A DNA stretch of 9,415 nt from DAOUTY01 sp964453665 (GTDB taxonomy: Bacteria; Chloroflexota; Dehalococcoidia; SZUA-161). The notes beneath the pieces are model-generated. The model was not told where the DNA came from. It saw only the letters and a program-made list of their open reading frames with translations, and did no database searches. Of this stretch, positions 1 to 5,321 are shown piece after piece. The stretch is from the NCBI GenBank assembly GCA_964453665.1, contig CAYVQT010000088.1, positions 1 to 9,415 of the forward strand, written 5' to 3'. The position numbers and the translations under genes were made by a program. Positions within the stretch are counted from its first letter, which is position 1, and each line of letters starts with the position of its first letter.

Positions 1-280
1 ATGTATTTGAGGCAACGACCCCAGTTCGGTAACAGTTTTATTTGACGCAATACGTCACAGCACGGACAACAGCGGCCAACCATCACCCTGATAAGAATGC
101 CTCACGAGACACCTGCTCCTTATAGTCCGACGTGATTTAAATTGACACTCGCCCGTCACTCTGATAACCTGAACCTGACAACTGACTAACCGGGCACAGT
201 CCTGCCCCATCAGTCGTTGCACAATACTAGCACAGGTCCCATCGCTCATCTAAGATCGGACTAGCTCAACAAGAGTCACA
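1..280. other. Gene-free leader region
   Basis: No reading frame here has a plausible start, ribosome site and protein-like composition; the minus-strand frame over 55-249 has no recognisable motif. The first 30-45 bases could be the tail of a gene ending just inside the window, but too little remains to tell. Two small structures are visible: an inverted repeat TGACG / CGTCA at 43-57 with a 5-base loop, and a near-identical direct repeat of TCACYCTGATAA at 83-94 and 156-167. A weak promoter candidate for the downstream exporter gene lies at 142-170. Confidence 0.5.
142..170 (+). promoter_or_regulatory. Weak candidate promoter for the LysE-rhomboid-HDAC operon
   Basis: A perfect -35 hexamer TTGACA (142-147) is followed after 17 bases by TAACCT (165-170), which matches the -10 consensus at only three of six positions. 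It is the best sigma70-like match before the first gene of the plus-strand operon, but the leader would be about 105 bases and the -10 is poor. Confidence 0.25.
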
Positions 281-919
281 GTGACGGAAACTACAAGCCT
301 GCCGTTATTCCTTCTCTCTGTCTTCGCCATATCACTGACAGGAGCGATGATGCCCGGGCCTGTTACAGCCGTCGCCGTCGCCAACGGTGCCCAGCACAAA
401 GAAGCGGGTGTCCTTATCGCCATAGGCCATGGACTGATCGAGATTCCCGTAATTCTGCTCATCTACTTCGGCCTTGCCAGCTTCATGAACCTCGATGAAG
501 TAAGGATTTCCGTGGGGCTGATAGGAGGGGCGGTGCTGATATGGATGGGGCTGAATATGTTTAAAAATAAGCCCTCGATCTTCAGCGAGCAGAAGGTACA
601 GGCCCGTAACTCCGTCATAGCCGGATTGACGCTGACTGCCGCCAACCCCTATTTCTTCGTATGGTGGGCGACCGTAGGGGCTGCACTGCTCGTAAGCGCG
701 CGCGATTTCGGCGGCTCCGGCGTGGCTGCCCTGAGCGCGACGCACTGGTTTTGCGATCTCGCCTGGCTTTTTTTCATCTCCTGGATAGTATTCAAATCAA
801 AGCGCTTGTGGACAAAAAAGGTAAACACCATCGTATTCGGGATATGCTCTGCTATCCTAACAGGATTTGGGGCCTGGTTTATTGTTTCCAGTATAAGTCT
901 CGCGGTTTCCGCCTGGTAA
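281..919 (+). CDS. LysE/RhtB-family amino-acid or metabolite exporter
   Basis: This is a 212-residue inner-membrane protein of the LysE translocator superfamily, whose members export amino acids or related small molecules using the proton gradient; the substrate cannot be read from sequence. The family signature near the first helix is present as GAMMPGPVTAVAVANGA (residues 21-37, with Pro25-Gly26-Pro27), followed by a Gly-rich turn and GHGLIEIPVILL (49-60). About six hydrophobic segments are visible (roughly 8-30, 42-66, 76-94, 108-138, 150-170, 182-205), and the length is normal for the family. The start is GTG at 281. An in-frame stop at 251-253 and no ATG before the first helix leave no good alternative, and the ribosome site is weak. 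The rhomboid gene starts 28 bases after the stop, which suggests co-transcription. Confidence 0.85.
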   Translation: MTETTSLPLFLLSVFAISLTGAMMPGPVTAVAVANGAQHKEAGVLIAIGHGLIEIPVILLIYFGLASFMNLDEVRISVGLIGGAVLIWMGLNMFKNKPSIFSEQKVQARNSVIAGLTLTAANPYFFVWWATVGAALLVSARDFGGSGVAALSATHWFCDLAWLFFISWIVFKSKRLWTKKVNTIVFGICSAILTGFGAWFIVSSISLAVSAW

Positions 920-947
920 TGGCTACCGCCCAAGAATCGAATGTTGC

Positions 948-1742
948 ATGTTTCCAATTTCCGACAGCGACCTTAAAACCCGCAGACGTCCCATCGTCAA
1001 CGTTACCCTAATCTTATTATGCGCCGCCGTCTTCATCTACGAACTAACGATCGGCGAATCAGAGCGGCTCATCTTTTTCTACCGGTTTGGCCTCATACCG
1101 AATGAAGTGGCTCACGGGATCGACTACGACTTCCTGATAACTTCCCCGGGCACCTATATCGACATCGCCACGCCAATCCCCAACTGGGCAACTATTTTCA
1201 CCTCTATGTTTATACACGGTGACTGGCTGCACTTCGCATTCAATATGCTCTTCTTATGGGTATTCGGCGACAATATAGAAGACCGGTTCGGGCACTTCAG
1301 ATATCTGCTCTTCTACCTGGCAGCTGGCGTCGTAGCTGCCTGGCTTCAAATCGCCATAGATACGACGTCTGAAGTGCCGACAATCGGCGCCAGTGGCGCT
1401 ATCGCCGGCGTTCTGGGAGCCTACCTGCTACTCTATCCCTTCAGCCGTGTCCGTACAGTCATGCTCATCCTAATATTTCCCTTTTTTGTCCGGATTCCAG
1501 CCGTGCTTCTCCTCGGCGTCTGGTTCTTTCTCCAGTTCTTCAGCGGCATTGGCTCGCTGGCACCCTCAATTGAAACGGGCGGTATAGCATTCTGGGCACA
1601 CATAGGCGGGTTCCTTTTCGGCATCGCCGTAGTTGTTGTCTACAAACTCGCTACACGTCAGAAAATCTGGCCGGGAGAGCCCGGAGGGGGGCCGGGGGGA
1701 GGGCCGGAGTTGCCTCAATACTGGCAGAACAGGTTGGGCTAG
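948..1742 (+). CDS. Rhomboid-family intramembrane serine protease
   Basis: This 264-residue polytopic membrane protease should cut transmembrane substrates within the bilayer. The catalytic set is intact: Ser149 in the GASGA motif (147-151), the helix-6 histidine His218 in AHIGGF (217-222), and the oxyanion-side HxxxN motif His95-Asn99 in HGDWLHFAFN. These match Ser201, His254, His150 and Asn154 of E. coli GlpG. The N-terminus, MFPISDSDLKTRRRPIVNV, has the arrangement common in short bacterial rhomboids: a polar stretch, an Arg cluster, then helix 1. That supports ATG 948 even though no clear Shine-Dalgarno is seen; no other start codon exists in frame back to the stop at 894-896. The C-terminal tail (242-264) is a Gly/Pro-rich cytosolic extension with GGGPGGG. 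The exporter gene lies 28 bases upstream and the HDAC-like gene 41 bases downstream. The substrate is unknown. Confidence 0.93.
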   Translation: MFPISDSDLKTRRRPIVNVTLILLCAAVFIYELTIGESERLIFFYRFGLIPNEVAHGIDYDFLITSPGTYIDIATPIPNWATIFTSMFIHGDWLHFAFNMLFLWVFGDNIEDRFGHFRYLLFYLAAGVVAAWLQIAIDTTSEVPTIGASGAIAGVLGAYLLLYPFSRVRTVMLILIFPFFVRIPAVLLLGVWFFLQFFSGIGSLAPSIETGGIAFWAHIGGFLFGIAVVVVYKLATRQKIWPGEPGGGPGGGPELPQYWQNRLG

Positions 1743-1773
1743 CACCACCGCTTACACATCAGCCTGCCTGAAT

Positions 1774-1778
1774 GGAGG
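1774..1778 (+). promoter_or_regulatory. Shine-Dalgarno deciding the HDAC-like start
   Basis: GGAGG at 1774-1778 lies 5 bases before ATG 1784. The in-frame ATG at 1772 overlaps this site and has none of its own, so translation should begin at 1784. Confidence 0.85.
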
Positions 1779-1783
1779 TAAAA

Positions 1784-2890
1784 ATGGCTATCGCAATCCT
1801 TTACCGGGAAGAGCTTAAAGAGTACGATTTTGGGCCGGGGCATTCTTTCAGGGGAGACCGCTACCCCATGTTTCATAGTTTCTTGCGTGAACACCTGCCC
1901 GAGGACGATAACTATCGGATTATCGAAGCAGACCGGGCAAGCAATGAGGACTTACTTCTAATCTGCGAGAATGATTACATCACATTTACCAGGGAATACT
2001 ACAAGGCTGCCAATCTGGGCCTGGACTACCCCGGCCCATTCTATCGCTATCACAGCGGAGATAACACAGTTATCGGCCGACCGGGAAAGCTGGAAGAGGC
2101 AGCCAGGCTGGTCGTCGGGCAAGCTAAGACAGCATGCGATCTCGTCCAGGGGGGCAGATTCGCCAAGGCCGTCTGCATTGGCGGCGGACTGCACCACGCC
2201 AAACCTTCCTACGGAGAGGGGTTCTGTCTGTATAACGATGTCGCCTTCTCCGCCAGATACCTGGCACGGGAATACAAGCTGCAAAAAATACTAATCCTGG
2301 ACACCGATGCCCATGCCGGCAATGGAACATCCGAGTACTTCTACAGCGACGCAAACGTATTGCTAATCGACATCCATCAAGACCCCAGCTTCCTGTATCC
2401 GGGTACTGGCTTCGCTGACCAGATCGGTTCCGGGGAGGGGAAAGGTTTTAACATCAACGTGCCGATGCCAGTTCACGCCGGTTACGATTCATACAAACTC
2501 GTCTTCGAGGAACTGGTCCAGCCAGTAGTCAGCGAATTCGGCCCCCGGATCATCATCAGAAACGGCGGCTCCGATCCTCACTTCAGCGACGGCCTGACCA
2601 ACCTAGGACTACCGGTGGAAGGTTTCAGGATGATCGGGGAGAAGGTGAGAGAAATCGCAGAGATCTGCCAGGATAAATCTATTGATCTCATAGCATCCGG
2701 CTATAACAGGGACGTCCTGCCATACGCATGGCTGGCGTTGATCTCCGGCCTGGCAGGCTGGAGAACACAGGTGGACGAACCGCAGGAAATCCCACAGAGG
2801 TTCAGTCAGGATTTCTCCCTCGCGGAGGCCAAAATGGTTATCGAGGAGGTCAAGAGGCATCTCAGGGAATACTGGAGATGTTTGAGATAG
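1784..2890 (+). CDS. Histone-deacetylase / AcuC-superfamily zinc amidohydrolase
   Basis: This 368-residue cytosolic protein belongs to the arginase-deacetylase fold family that includes HDACs, AcuC and acetylpolyamine amidohydrolases, enzymes that hydrolyse acetyl-amide bonds with Zn2+. It opens with the AcuC-like YDFGPGHSFRGDRYP (14-28). The His dyad is His137-His138 in GGGLHHA, and the metal ligands are Asp175, His177 (DTDAHAGNGT) and Asp264 (GGSDPH), equal to Asp178, His180 and Asp267 of HDAC8. The transition-state tyrosine is Tyr307. Its usual glycine-rich loop GGGGY is IASGY here, which may alter the pocket. Bacterial relatives include AcuC, a deacetylase of acetyl-CoA synthetase, but no acetyl-CoA synthetase gene lies in this window, so the substrate is open. 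The last 13 bases overlap the next gene, which implies translational coupling. The fold is very sure; the AcuC role is only an inference. Confidence 0.93.
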   Translation: MAIAILYREELKEYDFGPGHSFRGDRYPMFHSFLREHLPEDDNYRIIEADRASNEDLLLICENDYITFTREYYKAANLGLDYPGPFYRYHSGDNTVIGRPGKLEEAARLVVGQAKTACDLVQGGRFAKAVCIGGGLHHAKPSYGEGFCLYNDVAFSARYLAREYKLQKILILDTDAHAGNGTSEYFYSDANVLLIDIHQDPSFLYPGTGFADQIGSGEGKGFNINVPMPVHAGYDSYKLVFEELVQPVVSEFGPRIIIRNGGSDPHFSDGLTNLGLPVEGFRMIGEKVREIAEICQDKSIDLIASGYNRDVLPYAWLALISGLAGWRTQVDEPQEIPQRFSQDFSLAEAKMVIEEVKRHLREYWRCLR

Positions 2891-3435
2891 AATTAAAGGG
2901 GAGGGTAGAATTGCTCTATCGTTTTAGGGACAGGGAACCAAGATTCGGCAAAGACACATATGTAAGTGAACACGCTCTGCTGATTGGTGACGTGAAAATA
3001 GGCGACAACTGTTATATCGGACACGGGGCAATCCTTAGAGGAGACTACGGAGCCATAGAGATCGGCTCAGGTACCGCCGTGGAAGAAGGCGTAGTGATGC
3101 ACGCTCCCCCCGACAACGTATGTCGCGTTGGAGAAAAGGTCACTATCGGCCATGGAGCCGTAATACATTCCAACTCGATTGGAGATTATGCCGTGATTGG
3201 CATGGGAGCGGTGCTTAGTATATTTTCGGAGGTCGGTGAAGAAAGCATCGTTGCCGAAGGCTCCGCCGTGAAGATGAAACAGGTAATCCCGTCCGGCGTA
3301 GTAGTGAGCGGCACTCCCGCCAAGTTTATAAAAAAGGTTACAGAGGAGAACAAGACGTTCTGGAGATGGGGTAAAAAGCTATATATCGACCTTGCCAAAG
3401 AGTATATCCAGAACGGTATGCACAGGGTTGACTAA
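2878..3435 (+). CDS. Gamma-carbonic-anhydrase-like left-handed beta-helix protein
   Basis: This 185-residue protein is built of hexapeptide repeats (IGDVKIGDNCYIGHGAIL and onward, about residues 35-145) and ends in a helical tail, as in the gamma-carbonic-anhydrase / PaaY / CaiE group of trimeric metalloproteins. The three zinc/iron-ligand histidines are present: His75 (VVMH), His92 and His97 (GHGAVIH). The RGD pair Arg54-Asp56, which is structural and catalytic in Cam, is also kept. However, the residues matching Cam Asn73 and Gln75 are Ala67 and Glu69, so CO2 hydration is not assured; thioesterase or unknown activity is possible. ATG 2878 overlaps the HDAC-like gene by 13 bases. A competing start is TTG 2911, which has a far better ribosome site and would give a 174-residue protein beginning at the conserved YRF segment. 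Confidence 0.9.
   Translation: MFEIELKGRVELLYRFRDREPRFGKDTYVSEHALLIGDVKIGDNCYIGHGAILRGDYGAIEIGSGTAVEEGVVMHAPPDNVCRVGEKVTIGHGAVIHSNSIGDYAVIGMGAVLSIFSEVGEESIVAEGSAVKMKQVIPSGVVVSGTPAKFIKKVTEENKTFWRWGKKLYIDLAKEYIQNGMHRVD
2898..2905 (+). promoter_or_regulatory. Strong internal Shine-Dalgarno pointing to alternative TTG start
   Basis: GGGGAGGG at 2898-2905 sits 5 bases before an in-frame TTG at 2911. ATG 2878 has only GGAG directly abutting it, or AGGG 10 bases away. The hexapeptide protein may therefore start at 2911, just after the HDAC stop at 2888-2890. Confidence 0.55.
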
Positions 3436-3485
3436 TACTATTTACCGGCACCGCAGCGGATTTCACCGCACTGCGCTAGCGTGCT

Positions 3486-3509
3486 GCTGCCATCTCGCGA
3501 GATAGTAGC
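3486..3509. repeat. Hairpin between convergent genes
   Basis: Two 12-base arms, GCTGCCATCTCG (3486-3497) and CGAGATAGTAGC (3498-3509), pair with one wobble and one mismatch around a perfect ATCTCGCGAGAT core. It lies between the ends of the plus-strand hexapeptide gene and the minus-strand Cys-rich gene, where a bidirectional terminator would be expected. No T-run follows on either side, so it is not a standard intrinsic terminator. Confidence 0.4.
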
Positions 3510-3531
3510 GACTGCTGCAATCATTGTCAGC

Positions 3532-3744
3532 CTACCACCACCTGCCCCTATCCCGATATGTTTTTATAAACCTCTCGATGGAGCGGTCATAGGTCTTCTC
3601 AACATCGTCGGGGAAAAGGCACGCGGGGAGCTCACCTAACTGCCAGTGATATTCGAGGCACTCGCAGCAGACGCCCTTTCTGCGGCACGGCTCGTACGTA
3701 CAGTTGCATCTCTCCTTATTTTTCTCAATACTGCATTCCCTCAT
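3532..3744 (-). CDS. Small cysteine-rich protein, DUF6485-like
   Basis: This is a 70-residue soluble protein with eight cysteines (4, 13, 15, 20, 26, 27, 29, 42) and one notable histidine (His33), in the arrangement CNCTYEPC...GVCCECLEYH...PACLFP, followed by EKTYDRSIERFIKTY. I recognise this pattern as the DUF6485 family of small uncharacterised bacterial proteins. The cysteine spacing suggests bound zinc or an iron-sulfur cluster, but which is not known. ATG at 3742-3744 has GGAG 7 bases upstream on the minus strand, a normal ribosome site. The gene follows the MgtC-like gene by 68 bases on the same strand with no good promoter in between, so the two are probably co-transcribed. No enzymatic motif is visible. 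Confidence 0.82.
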   Translation of the reverse strand: MRECSIEKNKERCNCTYEPCRRKGVCCECLEYHWQLGELPACLFPDDVEKTYDRSIERFIKTYRDRGRWW

Positions 3745-3812
3745 ACATTGTCTCCATTGCCATCTATTACCGGCTGAACTACATTAGCTTGCGGTGAGCT
3801 GTCAGTTGGCCC

Positions 3813-4241
3813 TCAAGAGCTGTGACGCGGTGGCACAAAAAGGCGTAACGCAACGAGCGCTATGCCCGCGGTCACAGCGCCTACCAGATACAGGCCAGCC
3901 CCTATAGCCAGGCCTATAGCGGCCACAGTCCATATAGTGGCCGCAGTTGTGATTCCTATGACCACGCCATCACCGCGAAGAATTGTGCCGGCTCCGAGGA
4001 AACCGATGCCCGCTACTATACCCGCGGCTACCCTTGAGGCATCAGCGGAGCTGCCGAAACCATATATTGAAGCAATCGTAAACAGGGCCGACCCCACGCA
4101 TACAAGGAGAAGCGTGCGTAAACCCGCAGGCTTCTCCGCATGTTCCCTCTCAAAGCCTATGATTCCGCCGAGAAAGGCCGCCATGATAAGGCGTAGCACC
4201 ATGTCCAGCTCTTCCCACGGCGTAAGCTGCCAGACCTCCAT
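3813..4241 (-). CDS. Short MgtC/SapB-family membrane protein
   Basis: This 142-residue protein has about four hydrophobic segments (roughly 15-31, 41-63, 70-85, 92-136) and the MgtC core motifs: RLIMAAFLGGIIGFERE (17-32), KPAGLRTLLLVCVGSALF (37-54), the Asp-containing DASRVAAGIVAGIGFLGAG (67-85) and ITTAATIWTVAAIGLAIG (97-114). MgtC-type proteins act in the inner membrane in Mg2+ limitation and intracellular survival of pathogens, and in Salmonella MgtC acts on ATP synthase. The role in environmental bacteria is unclear. The cytosolic C-terminal domain of the roughly 230-residue Salmonella protein is absent, as in many SapB-only homologues. The frame extends to 4271, but GGGAGG at 4251-4256 lies 9 bases before ATG 4241, which I chose; ATG 4250 abuts that site. 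Confidence 0.88.
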   Translation of the reverse strand: MEVWQLTPWEELDMVLRLIMAAFLGGIIGFEREHAEKPAGLRTLLLVCVGSALFTIASIYGFGSSADASRVAAGIVAGIGFLGAGTILRGDGVVIGITTAATIWTVAAIGLAIGAGLYLVGAVTAGIALVALRLFVPPRHSS

Positions 4242-4250
4242 CGCGCTCAT

Positions 4251-4256
4251 CCTCCC
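4251..4256 (-). promoter_or_regulatory. Shine-Dalgarno deciding the MgtC-like start
   Basis: On the minus strand GGGAGG occupies 4256-4251, with 9 bases to ATG 4241. The upstream in-frame ATGs at 4250 (no spacing) and 4271 (no site) are less likely. Confidence 0.6.
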
Positions 4257-4292
4257 ATTTCCATAAATCAAGCGAAGCGCTCATCTTTTTTA

Positions 4293-4321
4293 ATTCTGGC
4301 ATGGCCTAACACGCTTGTCAA
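4293..4321 (-). promoter_or_regulatory. Sigma70-type promoter for the MgtC-like / Cys-rich operon
   Basis: On the minus strand, TTGACA (4321-4316) is followed after 17 bases by CAGAAT (4298-4293), preceded by TGC as an extended -10 element. The start point would fall near 4286, giving a leader of about 45 bases before ATG 4241. Confidence 0.6.
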
Positions 4322-4361
4322 CGAGTAGAGGCGTTCAAGATTCTACAAAATGTTTCACTGG

Positions 4362-4387
4362 TAGGGGCGTTTCGCGAAACGCCCTTA
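4362..4387. repeat. Palindromic repeat with GGGCG...CGCCC arms
   Basis: A perfect 20-base palindrome GGGCGTTTCGCGAAACGCCC (4365-4384) extends to 4362-4387 with one wobble pair. It lies in the spacer between two divergently read units, so it is not needed as a terminator and has no T-run. It looks like a dispersed intergenic repeat. Confidence 0.65.
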
Positions 4388-4500
4388 TCCACGGTTCGAC
4401 AGGCTCACCATGAACAGCATCCTGTAGGTGCGCCCCAATGTGGTCGCCCCACTCTTCGCTATGCCTGCCATGTGCTATTGCGCTATGCTCGCAATGACCC
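4388..4500. repeat. Cluster of degraded intergenic repeat units
   Basis: Three repeat-like pieces adjoin each other. GTTCGACAGGCTCACCATGA begins at 4394 and its ends form GTTC / GAAC (4394-4397 and 4412-4415). A GTAGGTGCGCCCC...GGTCGCCCC stretch spans about 4425-4450. ATTGCG / CGCAAT (4477-4482 and 4490-4495) forms a hairpin followed by GAC. The minus-strand frame across this stretch translates the repeats and has no protein-family features. Confidence 0.5.
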
Positions 4501-4503
4501 ACA

Positions 4504-4531
4504 GTATGGGCGCTCAATTGAACGCCCATAC
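4504..4531. repeat. 28-base near-perfect palindrome abutting the tetR promoter
   Basis: The arms GTATGGGCG (4504-4512) and CGCCCATAC (4523-4531) flank CTCAATTGAA; all pairs match except one. It ends only 3 bases before the -35 hexamer at 4535. It shares the GGGCG/CGCCC theme with the palindrome at 4362-4387, so it is probably the same kind of repeat, though a regulatory role at this promoter is possible. Confidence 0.6.
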
Positions 4532-4534
4532 CAG

Positions 4535-4562
4535 TTGACAAAAAGCCAAATCGTATTATAAT
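4535..4562 (+). promoter_or_regulatory. Consensus sigma70-type promoter of the TetR gene
   Basis: TTGACA (4535-4540), a 16-base spacer, then TATAAT (4557-4562): both hexamers match the consensus fully. The start point is expected near 4569, which places the in-frame ATG 4568 at or before the transcript end and rules it out as a start codon. The adjoining palindrome overlaps the -10 end and start point, as expected for a repressed promoter. Confidence 0.82.
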
Positions 4563-4586
4563 AATGAATGAACATTCACTCATTAT
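4561..4586. promoter_or_regulatory. Probable TetR-type operator over the promoter start point
   Basis: Two overlapping inverted repeats are visible. The outer has 11-base arms ATAATGAATGA (4561-4571) and TCACTCATTAT (4576-4586) around ACAT, with one mismatch. The inner, TGAATG / CATTCA with an AA centre, spans 4565-4578 and is perfect. TetR-family operators often have TGAATGA-like half sites. Position and symmetry suggest autoregulation by the repressor encoded directly downstream. Confidence 0.72.
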
Positions 4587-4600
4587 CACGGAGAGACCGA

Positions 4601-5233
4601 ATGGGAACACGACAGGAGAGGAAGGAACGCATCACCGAACAGCGACGGCAGCAGATACTGGAAGCCGCCCTTACTGTTTTTTCCAGGAAAGGCTACGGGG
4701 AGGCCACTATACCCGACATAGCACAGGAGGCCGGCACGGCAGTCGGCACCATCTATAACTACTACGAGAGCAAGCGAGACCTGCTGCTGTCGATCTTCAC
4801 CACTTTCATCTTCACCCGTCCTTTCGTAGAGCTTCTGGAGCACACTCTTGAAGCTGATGATAGAACATTCCTCAGCCTGCTCGTTGAGGACCGGCTGAAC
4901 TTTGGCTTTGAAAACATGGACAGGTTCTTCTTCCTCATGAGCGAGGTGCAGCGCGACCCGGAGCTGCGCCAGCAATACGCCCGGGAAGTGCTCGGCCCGG
5001 TACTGCTTCTGCTCGAAAAGTACCTGGACTCCAGAGTAGCATCCGGAGTATTCCGACCAATGAATACCGGCATCGCTGCCCGCGCTCTGGGCGGAGCGAT
5101 GATAGGCTTCCTGCTGTTGTGCAGAATCGAAGGCGAAGGCAGTCCCGTCCAGAGTATGTCACGCAAGGAGCTTGCGGCCAGGCTGGCAGACTTCGTCCTG
5201 AAGGGTCTTTCACAGAGCGATGAAAGGACTTGA
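4601..5233 (+). CDS. TetR/AcrR-family transcriptional repressor
   Basis: This 210-residue regulator has an N-terminal TetR DNA-binding domain (about residues 10-60) with the helix-turn-helix in IPDIAQEAGTAVGTIYNYY (37-55), preceded by RRQQILEAALTVFSRKGY and followed by SKRDLLLSIF. The C-terminal two thirds is the divergent all-helical ligand-binding and dimer domain, and its inducer cannot be predicted. The frame could extend to ATG 4568, but that codon lies at the predicted transcription start. ATG 4601 has GGAGAG (4590-4595) 5 bases upstream and gives the typical Arg/Glu-rich start MGTRQERKERITEQ. The gene sits 88 bases before an ABC exporter pair, so it most likely represses itself and that exporter. 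Confidence 0.93.
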   Translation: MGTRQERKERITEQRRQQILEAALTVFSRKGYGEATIPDIAQEAGTAVGTIYNYYESKRDLLLSIFTTFIFTRPFVELLEHTLEADDRTFLSLLVEDRLNFGFENMDRFFFLMSEVQRDPELRQQYAREVLGPVLLLLEKYLDSRVASGVFRPMNTGIAARALGGAMIGFLLLCRIEGEGSPVQSMSRKELAARLADFVLKGLSQSDERT

Positions 5234-5288
5234 ACCAATCAAAGGCCAGTAAAGAGAATAGACGCACTGAGCCTCACACTGAATACTG

Positions 5289-5303
5289 ATAGCTGACAGC
5301 TAT
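5289..5303. repeat. 15-base perfect palindrome before the ABC ATPase gene
   Basis: ATAGCTG / CAGCTAT arms of 7 bases flank a single A, ending 7 bases before the AGGCGG ribosome site. It could be a second regulatory site, an mRNA hairpin that tunes translation of the exporter, or another dispersed repeat unit. Its sequence differs from the TetR operator at 4561-4586. Confidence 0.45.
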
Positions 5304-5321
5304 TCCTGAAAGGCGGTGACC

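Noticed and set aside
83..167. Direct repeat TCACYCTGATAA at 83-94 and 156-167 as a CRISPR-like or iteron signal
   Set aside because: Only two short copies with one mismatch; no third copy and no regular spacing.
55..249. 64-residue minus-strand open frame at the window start
   Set aside because: No motif, no ribosome site and no neighbour context; likely chance.
661..1011. Plus-strand open frame spanning the end of the exporter and the start of the rhomboid gene
   Set aside because: It has no homology-like features and overlaps two well-supported genes in another frame.
3862..4266. 134-residue plus-strand open frame opposite the MgtC-like gene
   Set aside because: Ala/Pro/Arg-rich shadow frame; the opposite strand carries clear MgtC motifs.
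4568..4600. N-terminal extension of the TetR protein from ATG 4568
   Set aside because: The codon coincides with the predicted transcription start and operator, and ATG 4601 has a good ribosome site.
4335..4610. 91-residue minus-strand open frame in the mgtC-tetR spacer
   Set aside because: It runs across palindromic repeats and the tetR promoter; its translation reflects repeat units and lacks a ribosome site or family motif.
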